DNA from: Candidatus Hydrogenedentota bacterium
GTDB taxonomy: Bacteria; Hydrogenedentota; Hydrogenedentia; Hydrogenedentales; CAITNO01
Assembly (NCBI GenBank): GCA_011046175.1
Contig: DSBB01000421.1
Coordinates: 1 to 5,954, forward strand
DNA: 5,954 nt
Direction: 5' to 3'
Shown here: piece after piece, positions 1-4,081 of the stretch
Layout: each line of letters opens with the position of its first letter
How positions within the stretch are numbered: the first letter of the stretch is position 1
Position numbers and translations under genes: made by a program
Notes under the pieces: model-generated
Told to the model about the DNA's origin: nothing
What the model saw: only the letters and a program-made list of their open reading frames with translations
The model's database searches: none

Positions 1-140
1 CGGAACGCCCTGAGCGCGACGGCGTTGATTTCGCCCCGTTCAAGCGCCGCCATTTTTTCCGTCAAACGCGCGCGATAGGCCGTTACGTCTTCAAGAACCG
101 TTTCGGGAACGGGTAGGACAGGTTCGACATCATAGTTCAT
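1..140 (-). CDS. Probable ferredoxin-type sulfite/nitrite reductase, N-terminal fragment (runs off the window)
   Basis: The frame opens with ATG at 140-138 and stays open to the window edge, giving 46 residues beginning MNYDVEPVLPVPE. The stretch KMAALERGEINAVALRAFR (residues 29-47, the last codon cut) resembles the N-terminal helix of siroheme/4Fe-4S nitrite and sulfite reductases, where a 'G-E-I ... F-R' segment precedes the 'R.P.GiYeQR' start of the catalytic domain. The catalytic cysteines lie outside the window. It starts 29 nt after the hcyD stop on the same strand, so it is probably cotranscribed. In hcy-type clusters a sulfite reductase (Sir) supplies the sulfide loaded on the carrier protein, and that context supports the call as much as the sequence does. 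No good ribosome site is visible: a GGAG lies about 15 nt upstream, which is too far. There is no other in-frame start between the hcyD stop and this ATG. It could be another reductase or an unrelated protein. Confidence 0.5.
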   Translation of the reverse strand, partial: MNYDVEPVLPVPETVLEDVTAYRARLTEKMAALERGEINAVALRAF

Positions 141-169
141 AATGCTTCGACATTGCTCCGGTAGTTTTG

Positions 170-580
170 TTACTCATCGGTAATTTCCAGCGCGACGGCA
201 ACAACGTCATCGCCGTCCATGCGGAACCCTTTTACGTCGGGGCGCTTCGGGTCCAGCAGGGATAAAATAACGTAAATCATATCCGGCATGAACGCCAGGC
301 GGATGTCTTCCCGCGAGGGGCGCGCGGGCGACGCGGGATGGCTGTGATACACCGCCAGCATCTCCTCGTTCGCGGCGCGGATGCGTTTGGCGACGGCGAA
401 CTGTTCGGCGGGCAGCATGGTGAAATGCTCTTCGCTGGCGTCCGCGTTGGTCATTTCGTGCAGGGTAAGCGCGACGCCGTCGCGTCCCGACAGAATGCCG
501 CACGCCTCGAGCGGCGCTTCCCGCCGCGCCTGTTCGGTCATGGCGGCGATGATTCGTTGGGGTATGCGCAGGTCGGTCAT
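170..580 (-). CDS. hcyD: JAMM/MPN (M67 family) metalloprotease, HcyD-like
   Basis: The product is 136 aa, the usual size for the small bacterial Mov34/MPN/PAD-1 (M67) proteases that act on ubiquitin-like sulfur carriers. The full JAMM zinc motif is present: Glu25 in LEACGILSG, then H79-S-H81, seven residues, Ser89 and Asp92. H79, H81 and D92 should bind zinc, with Glu25 as the catalytic acid/base. Family knowledge: these enzymes cleave after the C-terminal Gly-Gly of ThiS/MoaD-type carriers, either maturing the carrier or releasing the amino acid formed on it. The carrier encoded upstream (hcyS) has residues beyond its Gly run, a fitting substrate. I chose ATG 580-578 (MTDLRIPQ) because AAGGTG sits 7 nt upstream. 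The same frame opens further back to 697, but that extension would translate the 9-nt repeat array and has no family similarity. The gene lies 217 bp after hcyF and 29 bp before the reductase gene. Confidence 0.88.
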   Translation of the reverse strand: MTDLRIPQRIIAAMTEQARREAPLEACGILSGRDGVALTLHEMTNADASEEHFTMLPAEQFAVAKRIRAANEEMLAVYHSHPASPARPSREDIRLAFMPDMIYVILSLLDPKRPDVKGFRMDGDDVVAVALEITDE

Positions 581-587
581 TGGTTGA

Positions 588-593
588 CACCTT
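588..593 (-). promoter_or_regulatory. Ribosome binding site of hcyD
   Basis: Read on the minus strand this is AAGGTG, 7 nt before ATG 580-578. It supports the short, repeat-free start of hcyD over the longer in-frame opening at 697. Confidence 0.55.
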
Positions 594-638
594 GTCGGCT
601 GGCAGCCGTGATTAATATCTGAGGGTTCGTGTAAGCTT

Positions 639-758
639 TTTTGTAGGACGGGTAGGATAAGTAGGACGTGTAGGACAGGAATAACAACCCACACCAACCA
701 TCGTCCTACTTATCCTACTTATCCTACTTATCCTACCTATCCTACTTATCCTACAAAA
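639..758. repeat. Inverted pair of 9-nt tandem repeat arrays (GTAGGAYNN ... NNRTCCTAC)
   Basis: The left array at 643-678 has four 9-nt units: GTAGGACGG, GTAGGATAA, GTAGGACGT and GTAGGACAG. The right array at 704-754 has five units, mostly TCCTACTTA (one TCCTACCTA), plus a final TCCTAC. The right array is the reverse complement of the left, with about 25 nt between. Positions 643-676 can pair with 703-736 as a 34-bp stem with three mismatches (649/730, 667/712, 669/710) and a few G-U pairs, closing a loop at 677-702. The outer ends also pair perfectly as TTTTGTAGGA (639-648) and TCCTACAAAA (749-758). The element sits between hcyF and hcyD and would fold on a transcript of either strand. No open frame with family similarity occupies it. 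Possible roles are RNA stability or processing, attenuation, or a small mobile repeat; the sequence does not decide. Confidence 0.85.
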
Positions 759-787
759 CACCGGGGCGCGGGCAGCGCCCGTTTTGT
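753..787 (-). terminator. Rho-independent-like terminator after hcyF
   Basis: The hairpin stem is GGGCGC (764-769) with GCGCCC (775-780), loop 770-774. It is extended by ACAAAAC (753-759) pairing with GTTTTGT (781-787) across a 4-nt bulge (760-763). On the minus-strand transcript the GC stem lies just after the hcyF stop (798) and is followed by a U-rich GUGUUUUGU. On the plus strand the stem is followed by GTTTTGTTTG, so it could stop transcription both ways. Its lower arm (753-758) is shared with the right end of the inverted repeat element, so the two structures compete. If it is an efficient terminator, hcyD and the reductase would need read-through or a promoter of their own; I saw no good promoter in 581-797. 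Confidence 0.55.
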
Positions 788-797
788 TTGTCCTTGC

Positions 798-1613
798 TCA
801 ACAACAGCAGTCGCTTTTCAGATCGCACGCGGGCGGCGCTTCATCGCGCAGTTCGGTGATGGTCGGCGCATCGCCGCACAGGGGACAGCGCGGGTTGCGC
901 CGCAACGTCAGCCTGCGGAACGACAGGTCGAGAGCGTTGTATTTCAACAGCGCGTCCGTCAGCAGCGTTCCCAAGCCCAGCGCGCGCTTGAGCGCCTCGG
1001 TGGCCTGCAATGTGCCGAGCACGCCCGCAAGCACGCCGAGCACGCCCGCCTGTGAACATGAGGGCACGGCGTCGGGCGGCGGCGGACCGCCGAAGACGCA
1101 GCGCAGGCACGTGGTCTGTCCGGGCAGCACGGTAATCATCTGTCCCTCGAAACGCAGGATGCCGCCGTGAACATAAGGCTTGCCCGCGAAATGGCAGGCG
1201 TCGTTGATCAGGAACTTTGCGGCGAAGTTGTCCGTGCCGTCAATAACAAAATCATAATCCGCGAGGATTGGCATAATGTTGTCCGTGCGCAGAAACACCG
1301 GGTGCGTGTTGACGGTGATGTCGGGGTTGATGGCGCGCATTTTCTCCGCCGCCGACAACACCTTTTCCTTGCCCACATCAGGCGTATGATGAATCACCTG
1401 CCGTTGCAGGTTGGTCAGGTCCACCGCGTCAGCGTCCACAACGCCGATGGTTCCAATGCCCGCGGCGGCAAGGTAGAGCGCCGCCGGCGCGCCCAGCCCG
1501 CCCGCGCCCACAATGAGCACGCGCGCGGCCAGCAGTTTCTCCTGACCGGCCAGGCCGACCTCTTTCAGGATGAGGTGGCGGCTGTACCGCTCAAGTTGCG
1601 CGTCAGTCAGCAT
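798..1613 (-). CDS. hcyF: ThiF/MoeB/HesA-type E1-like adenylyltransferase for the sulfur carrier HcyS
   Basis: The product is 271 aa, typical of bacterial ThiF/MoeB proteins without a rhodanese domain. It adenylates the C-terminal glycine of a ubiquitin-like carrier with ATP so the carrier can accept sulfur as a thiocarboxylate. Visible landmarks are the N-terminal YSRH (Arg12), the nucleotide loop GAGGLG (36-41), Asp60 and Asp62, NLQRQ (68-72), Lys84 and GTDN (126-129). Two Cys pairs, CLRC (169-172) and CPLC (243-246), match the structural zinc site. Cys186 in SCSQAGVLG corresponds to the conserved cysteine that forms an acyl-disulfide in ThiF. The tail ends in three cysteines (269-271), which is unusual. 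The start ATG 1613-1611 gives the family-typical LTDAQLERYSRH opening. It overlaps the end of hcyS by 11 nt and has a strong GGGAGG 8 nt upstream. The in-frame opening back to 1679 would lie mostly inside hcyS and is rejected. The hcyF name rests on the operon context. Confidence 0.92.
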   Translation of the reverse strand: MLTDAQLERYSRHLILKEVGLAGQEKLLAARVLIVGAGGLGAPAALYLAAAGIGTIGVVDADAVDLTNLQRQVIHHTPDVGKEKVLSAAEKMRAINPDITVNTHPVFLRTDNIMPILADYDFVIDGTDNFAAKFLINDACHFAGKPYVHGGILRFEGQMITVLPGQTTCLRCVFGGPPPPDAVPSCSQAGVLGVLAGVLGTLQATEALKRALGLGTLLTDALLKYNALDLSFRRLTLRRNPRCPLCGDAPTITELRDEAPPACDLKSDCCC

Positions 1614-1815
1614 TTTGGCCGCCTCCCATGAAATATACGAACTCCACCGCGTCGCCTTCCTGTACGGCGGTCGTTTCATAATCCGACTTGTGCAGGATGC
1701 CGCCGTTCAGTTCAACGGCCACCTGGTCGGGCGATTTCACCTCGAGCTCCTGAAGCAGTCCGGCAATGGTCGCCGCGCCCACCTCTTTTTCCTGTCCGTT
1801 TACGGTTATCTTCAT
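1603..1815 (-). CDS. hcyS: ThiS/MoaD-like sulfur carrier protein
   Basis: This 70-aa beta-grasp protein begins MKITVNGQEKEV, a ThiS-type first strand and turn. It continues with the helix around TIAGLLQEL (16-24), VAVELNGGIL (32-41), and the closing strand GDAVEFVYFMGGG (54-66). The function is to carry sulfur as a C-terminal thiocarboxylate after activation by the adjacent HcyF. ThiS normally stops at Gly-Gly; here the run is Gly64-Gly65-Gly66 followed by Gln-Asn-Ala-Asp. The four or five extra residues would have to be removed, and the operon carries a JAMM protease suited to that. The start ATG 1815-1813 has AAGGAG 7 nt upstream. The stop of the upstream metY remnant overlaps this ATG as ATGA, and the 3' end overlaps hcyF by 11 nt, so all three are probably translationally coupled. 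A thiamine-pathway ThiS is possible but less likely next to a MetY remnant, JAMM protease and reductase. Confidence 0.9.
   Translation of the reverse strand: MKITVNGQEKEVGAATIAGLLQELEVKSPDQVAVELNGGILHKSDYETTAVQEGDAVEFVYFMGGGQNAD
1622..1627 (-). promoter_or_regulatory. Ribosome binding site of hcyF inside the Gly codons of hcyS
   Basis: On the minus strand this reads GGGAGG, 8 nt before the hcyF ATG (1613-1611). It is formed by the end of the Met63 codon and the codons GGA GGC of hcyS, which encode the functional C-terminal glycines. The same bases therefore specify the carrier's Gly tail and the start signal of its activating enzyme. Confidence 0.7.
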
Positions 1816-2045
1816 GGCATTGCTCCTTGTGTTGCCGCCACTGCGGCGAAGGCCTGATCAAAATCTGATGTAATGTCTCGAATATCCTCTATGCCCACAG
1901 ACACGCGTACCATATCGTCATAAACACCCATGCGCTGCCGTTCCATTTCATCGAACTCATGGAAGATGGTGGACGCGGGATGCAGAATCAAAGTCTTTGC
2001 GTCGTCGGCAAATGCTTCATGAATGGCTTGTGTTTGTGGGTTCAT
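1812..2045 (-). pseudogene. metY: O-acetylhomoserine sulfhydrylase (MetY) remnant, internally deleted
   Basis: The frame gives 77 aa against about 430 in intact MetY. Residues 14-69 (DDAKTLILHPAST ... RVSVGIEDIRDITSDFDQAF) are the unmistakable C-terminal end of PLP-dependent MetY/Cys-Met metabolism enzymes. Residues 1-12 (MNPQTQAIHEAF) resemble the MetY N-terminus ('..T.alHaGf'), so the simplest reading is an in-frame internal deletion of roughly 350 codons that joined the two ends. The PLP lysine and almost all of the active site are gone, so it cannot be an active sulfhydrylase. The stop TGA overlaps the hcyS start as ATGA, so the coupling has survived. The same frame is open further upstream to an ATG at 2117-2115, directly after an in-frame TAG, but that extension has no MetY similarity and no ribosome site. 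Alternatives are an assembly deletion, or a functional small leader frame that keeps hcyS translated. Confidence 0.75.
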
Positions 2046-2144
2046 GCAATCTAGTTTTCCGTGAAACGATATGGCGCGTATCAACCCGCGGAAGGTTGCG
2101 GACACTGCTCCGGGCATCTAATCACTAGTAATACGATAGAGTTA
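2046..2144 (-). promoter_or_regulatory. Predicted 5' leader of the metY-hcy operon with two adjacent hairpins
   Basis: If transcription starts about 7 nt after the -10 box, about 100 nt of untranslated leader precede the MetY-like ATG at 2045. Two hairpins lie back to back: CGGA/TCCG (2099-2102 with 2109-2112) and CAACC/GGTTG (2082-2086 with 2094-2098). Sulfur and methionine operons often carry S-adenosylmethionine- or SAH-sensing leaders, but I could not match a known riboswitch consensus here. The leader may also be partly coding if ATG 2117 is used. Confidence 0.25.
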
Positions 2145-2150
2145 GTAGTA

Positions 2151-2180
2151 ATTATACCGTGGGCAACATGCCGATGTCAA
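2151..2180 (-). promoter_or_regulatory. Consensus sigma-70 promoter for the metY-hcy operon
   Basis: On the minus strand the -35 box TTGACA (2180-2175) and the -10 box TATAAT (2156-2151) are both perfect, with an 18-nt spacer. Both hexamers being exact in a GC-rich background is very unlikely by chance. It points at the metY remnant and hcyS, with a start site predicted near 2144. The region just downstream (about 2117-2150) is conspicuously AT-rich. Confidence 0.85.
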
Positions 2181-2226
2181 GCCGACGCGAACCATTGTTC
2201 CCGTCCTCGCGCCCGCACAAGCGCAT

Positions 2227-2255
2227 TTGCTTGAATACGTCGCGCCGTTTACAAT
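2227..2255 (+). promoter_or_regulatory. Possible promoter of the ECF sigma gene
   Basis: TTGCTT (2227-2232) and TACAAT (2250-2255) are separated by 17 nt and lie 23 nt before the sigma gene start. The -10 matches 5 of 6 and the -35 only 3 of 6 consensus positions. An autoregulated ECF-type promoter in the same interval cannot be judged, because the specificity of this sigma factor is unknown. Confidence 0.3.
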
Positions 2256-2278
2256 GTGCAGCAGGCCGGGAATGAACC

Positions 2279-2857
2279 ATGACCCCTTCCGAAACGTATA
2301 CGGCATTGAAAGCCAAGACCGACGAGCAGCTGATGCGCCGCAGCCGCAGTGGCGATGAAGACGCCTTTGCGCTGCTGGTGCGCCGTTACGAGGCGCCGCT
2401 TTACAGGTATCTGTTCCGCATGCTGCAGAACAGCGCGGACGCGGAAGACGTCTTTCAGGAGACGTTTCTGCGGATATACCGCAATCTGCATCGGTTCCGC
2501 GAAGACGGCCGGTTCAAGCCGTGGGCGTACCGTATCGCCGCGAATTTGGCGCGGGACCGGTTGCGCGCGCGAAAGAGGCGAAGCGAACTGCCTTTGGATG
2601 ACGGGACAACCGGCAACGGGCCCATGCCGCCGCAACCCGACGCGGCGGCAGGAGCCGCGGAAACGGCGCGTCGCGTCGAGATGGCGCTGTCGAGGCTGCC
2701 CGCAAAACAGCGGTCGGTTTTTTTGCTTGCCCGCTACGAAGGCCTGGCCTACGGGGAGATTGCCCGCATGTTGCGCATCCCCGTGGGCACGGTGAAGTCG
2801 CGCATGAACAAGGCCGCGCAATTCCTGTTGCGCTGTCTGGAACAGGACGGCTCCTGA
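2279..2857 (+). CDS. ECF-type RNA polymerase sigma factor
   Basis: The product is 192 aa, the usual size for an extracytoplasmic-function (group IV) sigma factor with only regions 2 and 4. Region 2 spans about residues 29-100: AFALLVRRYEAPLYRYLFRM, then DAEDVFQETFLRIYRNL (54-70) and FKPWAYRIAANLARDRLR (79-96), which contact core polymerase and the -10 element. A Pro/Ala/Gly-rich linker (about 105-130) leads to region 4 (about 133-187). There SRLPAKQRSVFLL and the helix-turn-helix YGEIARMLRIPVGTVKSRMN (158-177) should bind the -35 element. The ATG at 2279 is the earliest possible start, since an in-frame TGA lies at 2273-2275; the ribosome site is weak (GGGA at 2268-2271). The stop overlaps the anti-sigma start by one base (TGATG), a classic sigma/anti-sigma coupling. 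It should activate stress or envelope genes, possibly including the exported protein at 4082. Confidence 0.95.
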   Translation: MTPSETYTALKAKTDEQLMRRSRSGDEDAFALLVRRYEAPLYRYLFRMLQNSADAEDVFQETFLRIYRNLHRFREDGRFKPWAYRIAANLARDRLRARKRRSELPLDDGTTGNGPMPPQPDAAAGAAETARRVEMALSRLPAKQRSVFLLARYEGLAYGEIARMLRIPVGTVKSRMNKAAQFLLRCLEQDGS

Positions 2858-3894
2858 TGAAGAAATTGACATGCGAACAGATGAACGCCCTGCAGGAAGC
2901 GTATCTGCTGGAGACGCTGTCCGAGCGGGAGCATCGCGCCGCCGCCGCGCATCTTGACACATGCCCTCACTGCCATGAAGCGCTGGAAAAGGCGCGGACG
3001 CGCCTGGCGCAGCTGGACTCCGCTGCGTCAATTGCGCCTCCCGCCGGACTGGCGGCGCGCACCCTGGCGCGCATCGCCGAAGAAGAAACGACGCAAGAAG
3101 CGCAGGAAAGACGACGCCCGCGGGCATGGAAATACGCGTTTGTTGCGGCGCTCTTGATTGTAACGCTCTTGGTCGTAGTTCCGGCGCTTGAAGGCCCCCG
3201 ATCGGGAAGGGCATACAACATCCAGAACAGCCTGAAACAATTTGGGTTGGCCTATAAAATGTACGCCAATGAAAGCCCCGGCGAAGTGTTCCCGCCGGTG
3301 TCCGAAAGCGACGGGTTATGGGTTCCGGACTTGAGTGTGCTCTACCCGGAATTTCTCCAGGACATAAACATACTGGTTCCTCCGGACGCGCCCTCTTCTG
3401 TACGGGCGGAAATGGAAACGGCGTTGCAACAGGAGCCGCCCGACTACGAACGCGCCATGCGTCTGATGGCGCAAACCTACGTGTATCACGGATGGATTAC
3501 CCGTGATGCTGAAGACGTAGAGGAAATCAAGCGTTTCCAGATTGCGGGCGGTCCGCGCAACAACACCATTGTTATTCAAGACGGCGACGATATTTACCGG
3601 CTTCGAGAGGGCGTCGAGCGATTCATGATTACCGACATCAACAACCCCGGCGCGTCCGCCATGGCGCAATCCTCGCTGCCCATCATGCTGGCGCGACCGC
3701 AATCGCACCGCCCCGGCGAAGGCGTCTTTATCCGCTGGTGGCGGCGCCTTCAGGCGCGCGTCTCCGGCGCGTCCGCCCCCCGCTTCATACCAACGCTGTT
3801 CATGGACGGTCATGTCGAATTCATCCTCGTGGAAGACGCGCCGCCGAATGTTGCCGCCATGCTCGAACTGCTGCCGGAACCTCTGCCGGAATAA
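2857..3894 (+). CDS. Membrane ZAS anti-sigma factor fused to a pseudopilin-like H-X9-DG domain
   Basis: The product is 345 aa, longer than a typical anti-sigma factor. The N-terminus is a zinc-binding anti-sigma domain: Cys6, then H32-L-D-T-C36-P-H-C39. A charged linker leads to one membrane helix (about 92-110, WKYAFVAALLIVTLLVVV), giving N-in, C-out topology. Outside the membrane, NSLKQFGLAYKMYANES (123-139) resembles the helix that follows the hydrophobic segment in DUF1559-like pseudopilins ('NLKQIGLALKMYANE'). Residues 247-264 (YRLREGVERFMITDINNP) and FMDGHVEFI (315-323) are the family's conserved C-terminal signatures. The His-to-Asp-Gly spacing is stretched: SHRPGEG is separated from LFMDGHVEFI by about 20 extra, Arg/Trp-rich residues. 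The gene overlaps the sigma gene by 1 nt, with AGGA 9 nt before the ATG, and ends in tandem TAATAA. It should hold the sigma factor at the membrane until the outer domain receives a signal. The sensing mechanism is unknown. Confidence 0.88.
   Translation: MKKLTCEQMNALQEAYLLETLSEREHRAAAAHLDTCPHCHEALEKARTRLAQLDSAASIAPPAGLAARTLARIAEEETTQEAQERRRPRAWKYAFVAALLIVTLLVVVPALEGPRSGRAYNIQNSLKQFGLAYKMYANESPGEVFPPVSESDGLWVPDLSVLYPEFLQDINILVPPDAPSSVRAEMETALQQEPPDYERAMRLMAQTYVYHGWITRDAEDVEEIKRFQIAGGPRNNTIVIQDGDDIYRLREGVERFMITDINNPGASAMAQSSLPIMLARPQSHRPGEGVFIRWWRRLQARVSGASAPRFIPTLFMDGHVEFILVEDAPPNVAAMLELLPEPLPE
3595..3646 (+). repeat. Copy 1 of a 52-nt coding repeat (pseudopilin-like module)
   Basis: It encodes YRLREGVERFMITDINN in the anti-sigma factor (residues 247-263). 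It matches 5903-5954 in 48 of 52 bases. All four differences are third-position changes that leave the protein unchanged. Confidence 0.9.
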
Positions 3895-3934
3895 TAACCA
3901 ACAGATTCAAGCATTGCAAAAACCTTCTACCAAA

Positions 3935-3976
3935 GTCCGACATGTCCGACGGGTCTGACGCGTCCGACGAGTCTTG
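3935..3976 (+). repeat. 9-nt tandem repeat array GTCYGACNN
   Basis: There are four consecutive 9-nt units: GTCCGACAT, GTCCGACGG, GTCTGACGC and GTCCGACGA, followed by a decayed GTCTTG. They create GAC-NN-GTC dyads every 9 nt; two of them (GACATGTC, GACGCGTC) are perfect 8-bp palindromes. The array lies in the gap between the anti-sigma gene and the exported protein gene. Its unit has the same length and the same GTCC.AC scaffold as the arrays at 643-754. It could be an operator array, an RNA element or a genome-wide dispersed repeat. Confidence 0.8.
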
Positions 3977-4066
3977 CCCGCTCCAAAAATAAAATGAACC
4001 TTTCCCGCCCGTGGCGCGTAATAGAGGCGTAACGACAACGCGAACGGAAACGCCTTCGGGCATAAC

Positions 4067-4075
4067 GGAAAGGAA
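4067..4075 (+). promoter_or_regulatory. Ribosome binding site of the exported protein gene
   Basis: GGAAAGGAA lies 6 nt before ATG 4082-4084 and is the strongest such site on the plus strand of this window. It fixes the start of the long frame and suggests that this gene is translated independently of the anti-sigma gene 187 bp upstream. Confidence 0.65.
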
Positions 4076-4081
4076 CATGAG

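Noticed and set aside
113..130. Two possible 9-nt repeat units (GTAGGACAG, GTTCGACAT) in the reductase N-terminus
   Set aside because: They are in phase with the repeat pattern, but only two degenerate units lie within a plausible coding region; chance cannot be excluded.
581..697. N-terminal extension of the JAMM protease frame to an ATG at 697
   Set aside because: It would translate the repeat array, has no family similarity, and the ATG at 580 has its own ribosome site.
639..758. CRISPR array
   Set aside because: Units are 9 nt with 2-nt variable positions and are arranged as an inverted pair. There are no 25-40 nt repeats with unique spacers and no cas genes.
1614..1679. Longer start for hcyF
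   Set aside because: The extension lies inside hcyS in another frame and precedes the family-typical LTDAQLERYSRH start, which has a strong ribosome site.
2046..2117. Extending the MetY remnant to ATG 2117
   Set aside because: The extra 24 residues do not resemble MetY, and no ribosome site precedes that ATG. The frame is closed just upstream by TAG.
2249..3214. Long minus-strand frame opposite the sigma and anti-sigma genes
   Set aside because: It is antisense to well-supported genes and low in complexity (Arg/Ala/Pro-rich), as expected for a shadow frame in GC-rich DNA.
3738..3992. Small plus-strand frame with Ser-Asp repeats covering the anti-sigma 3' end and the repeat array
   Set aside because: The Ser-Asp pattern is only the 9-nt repeat read in one frame. 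Most of the frame is a shadow of the anti-sigma gene.
3967..3995. Promoter with -10 TAAAAT (3990-3995) for the exported protein gene
   Set aside because: No acceptable -35 sequence lies 16-18 nt upstream; the only TTG nearby is 10 nt away.
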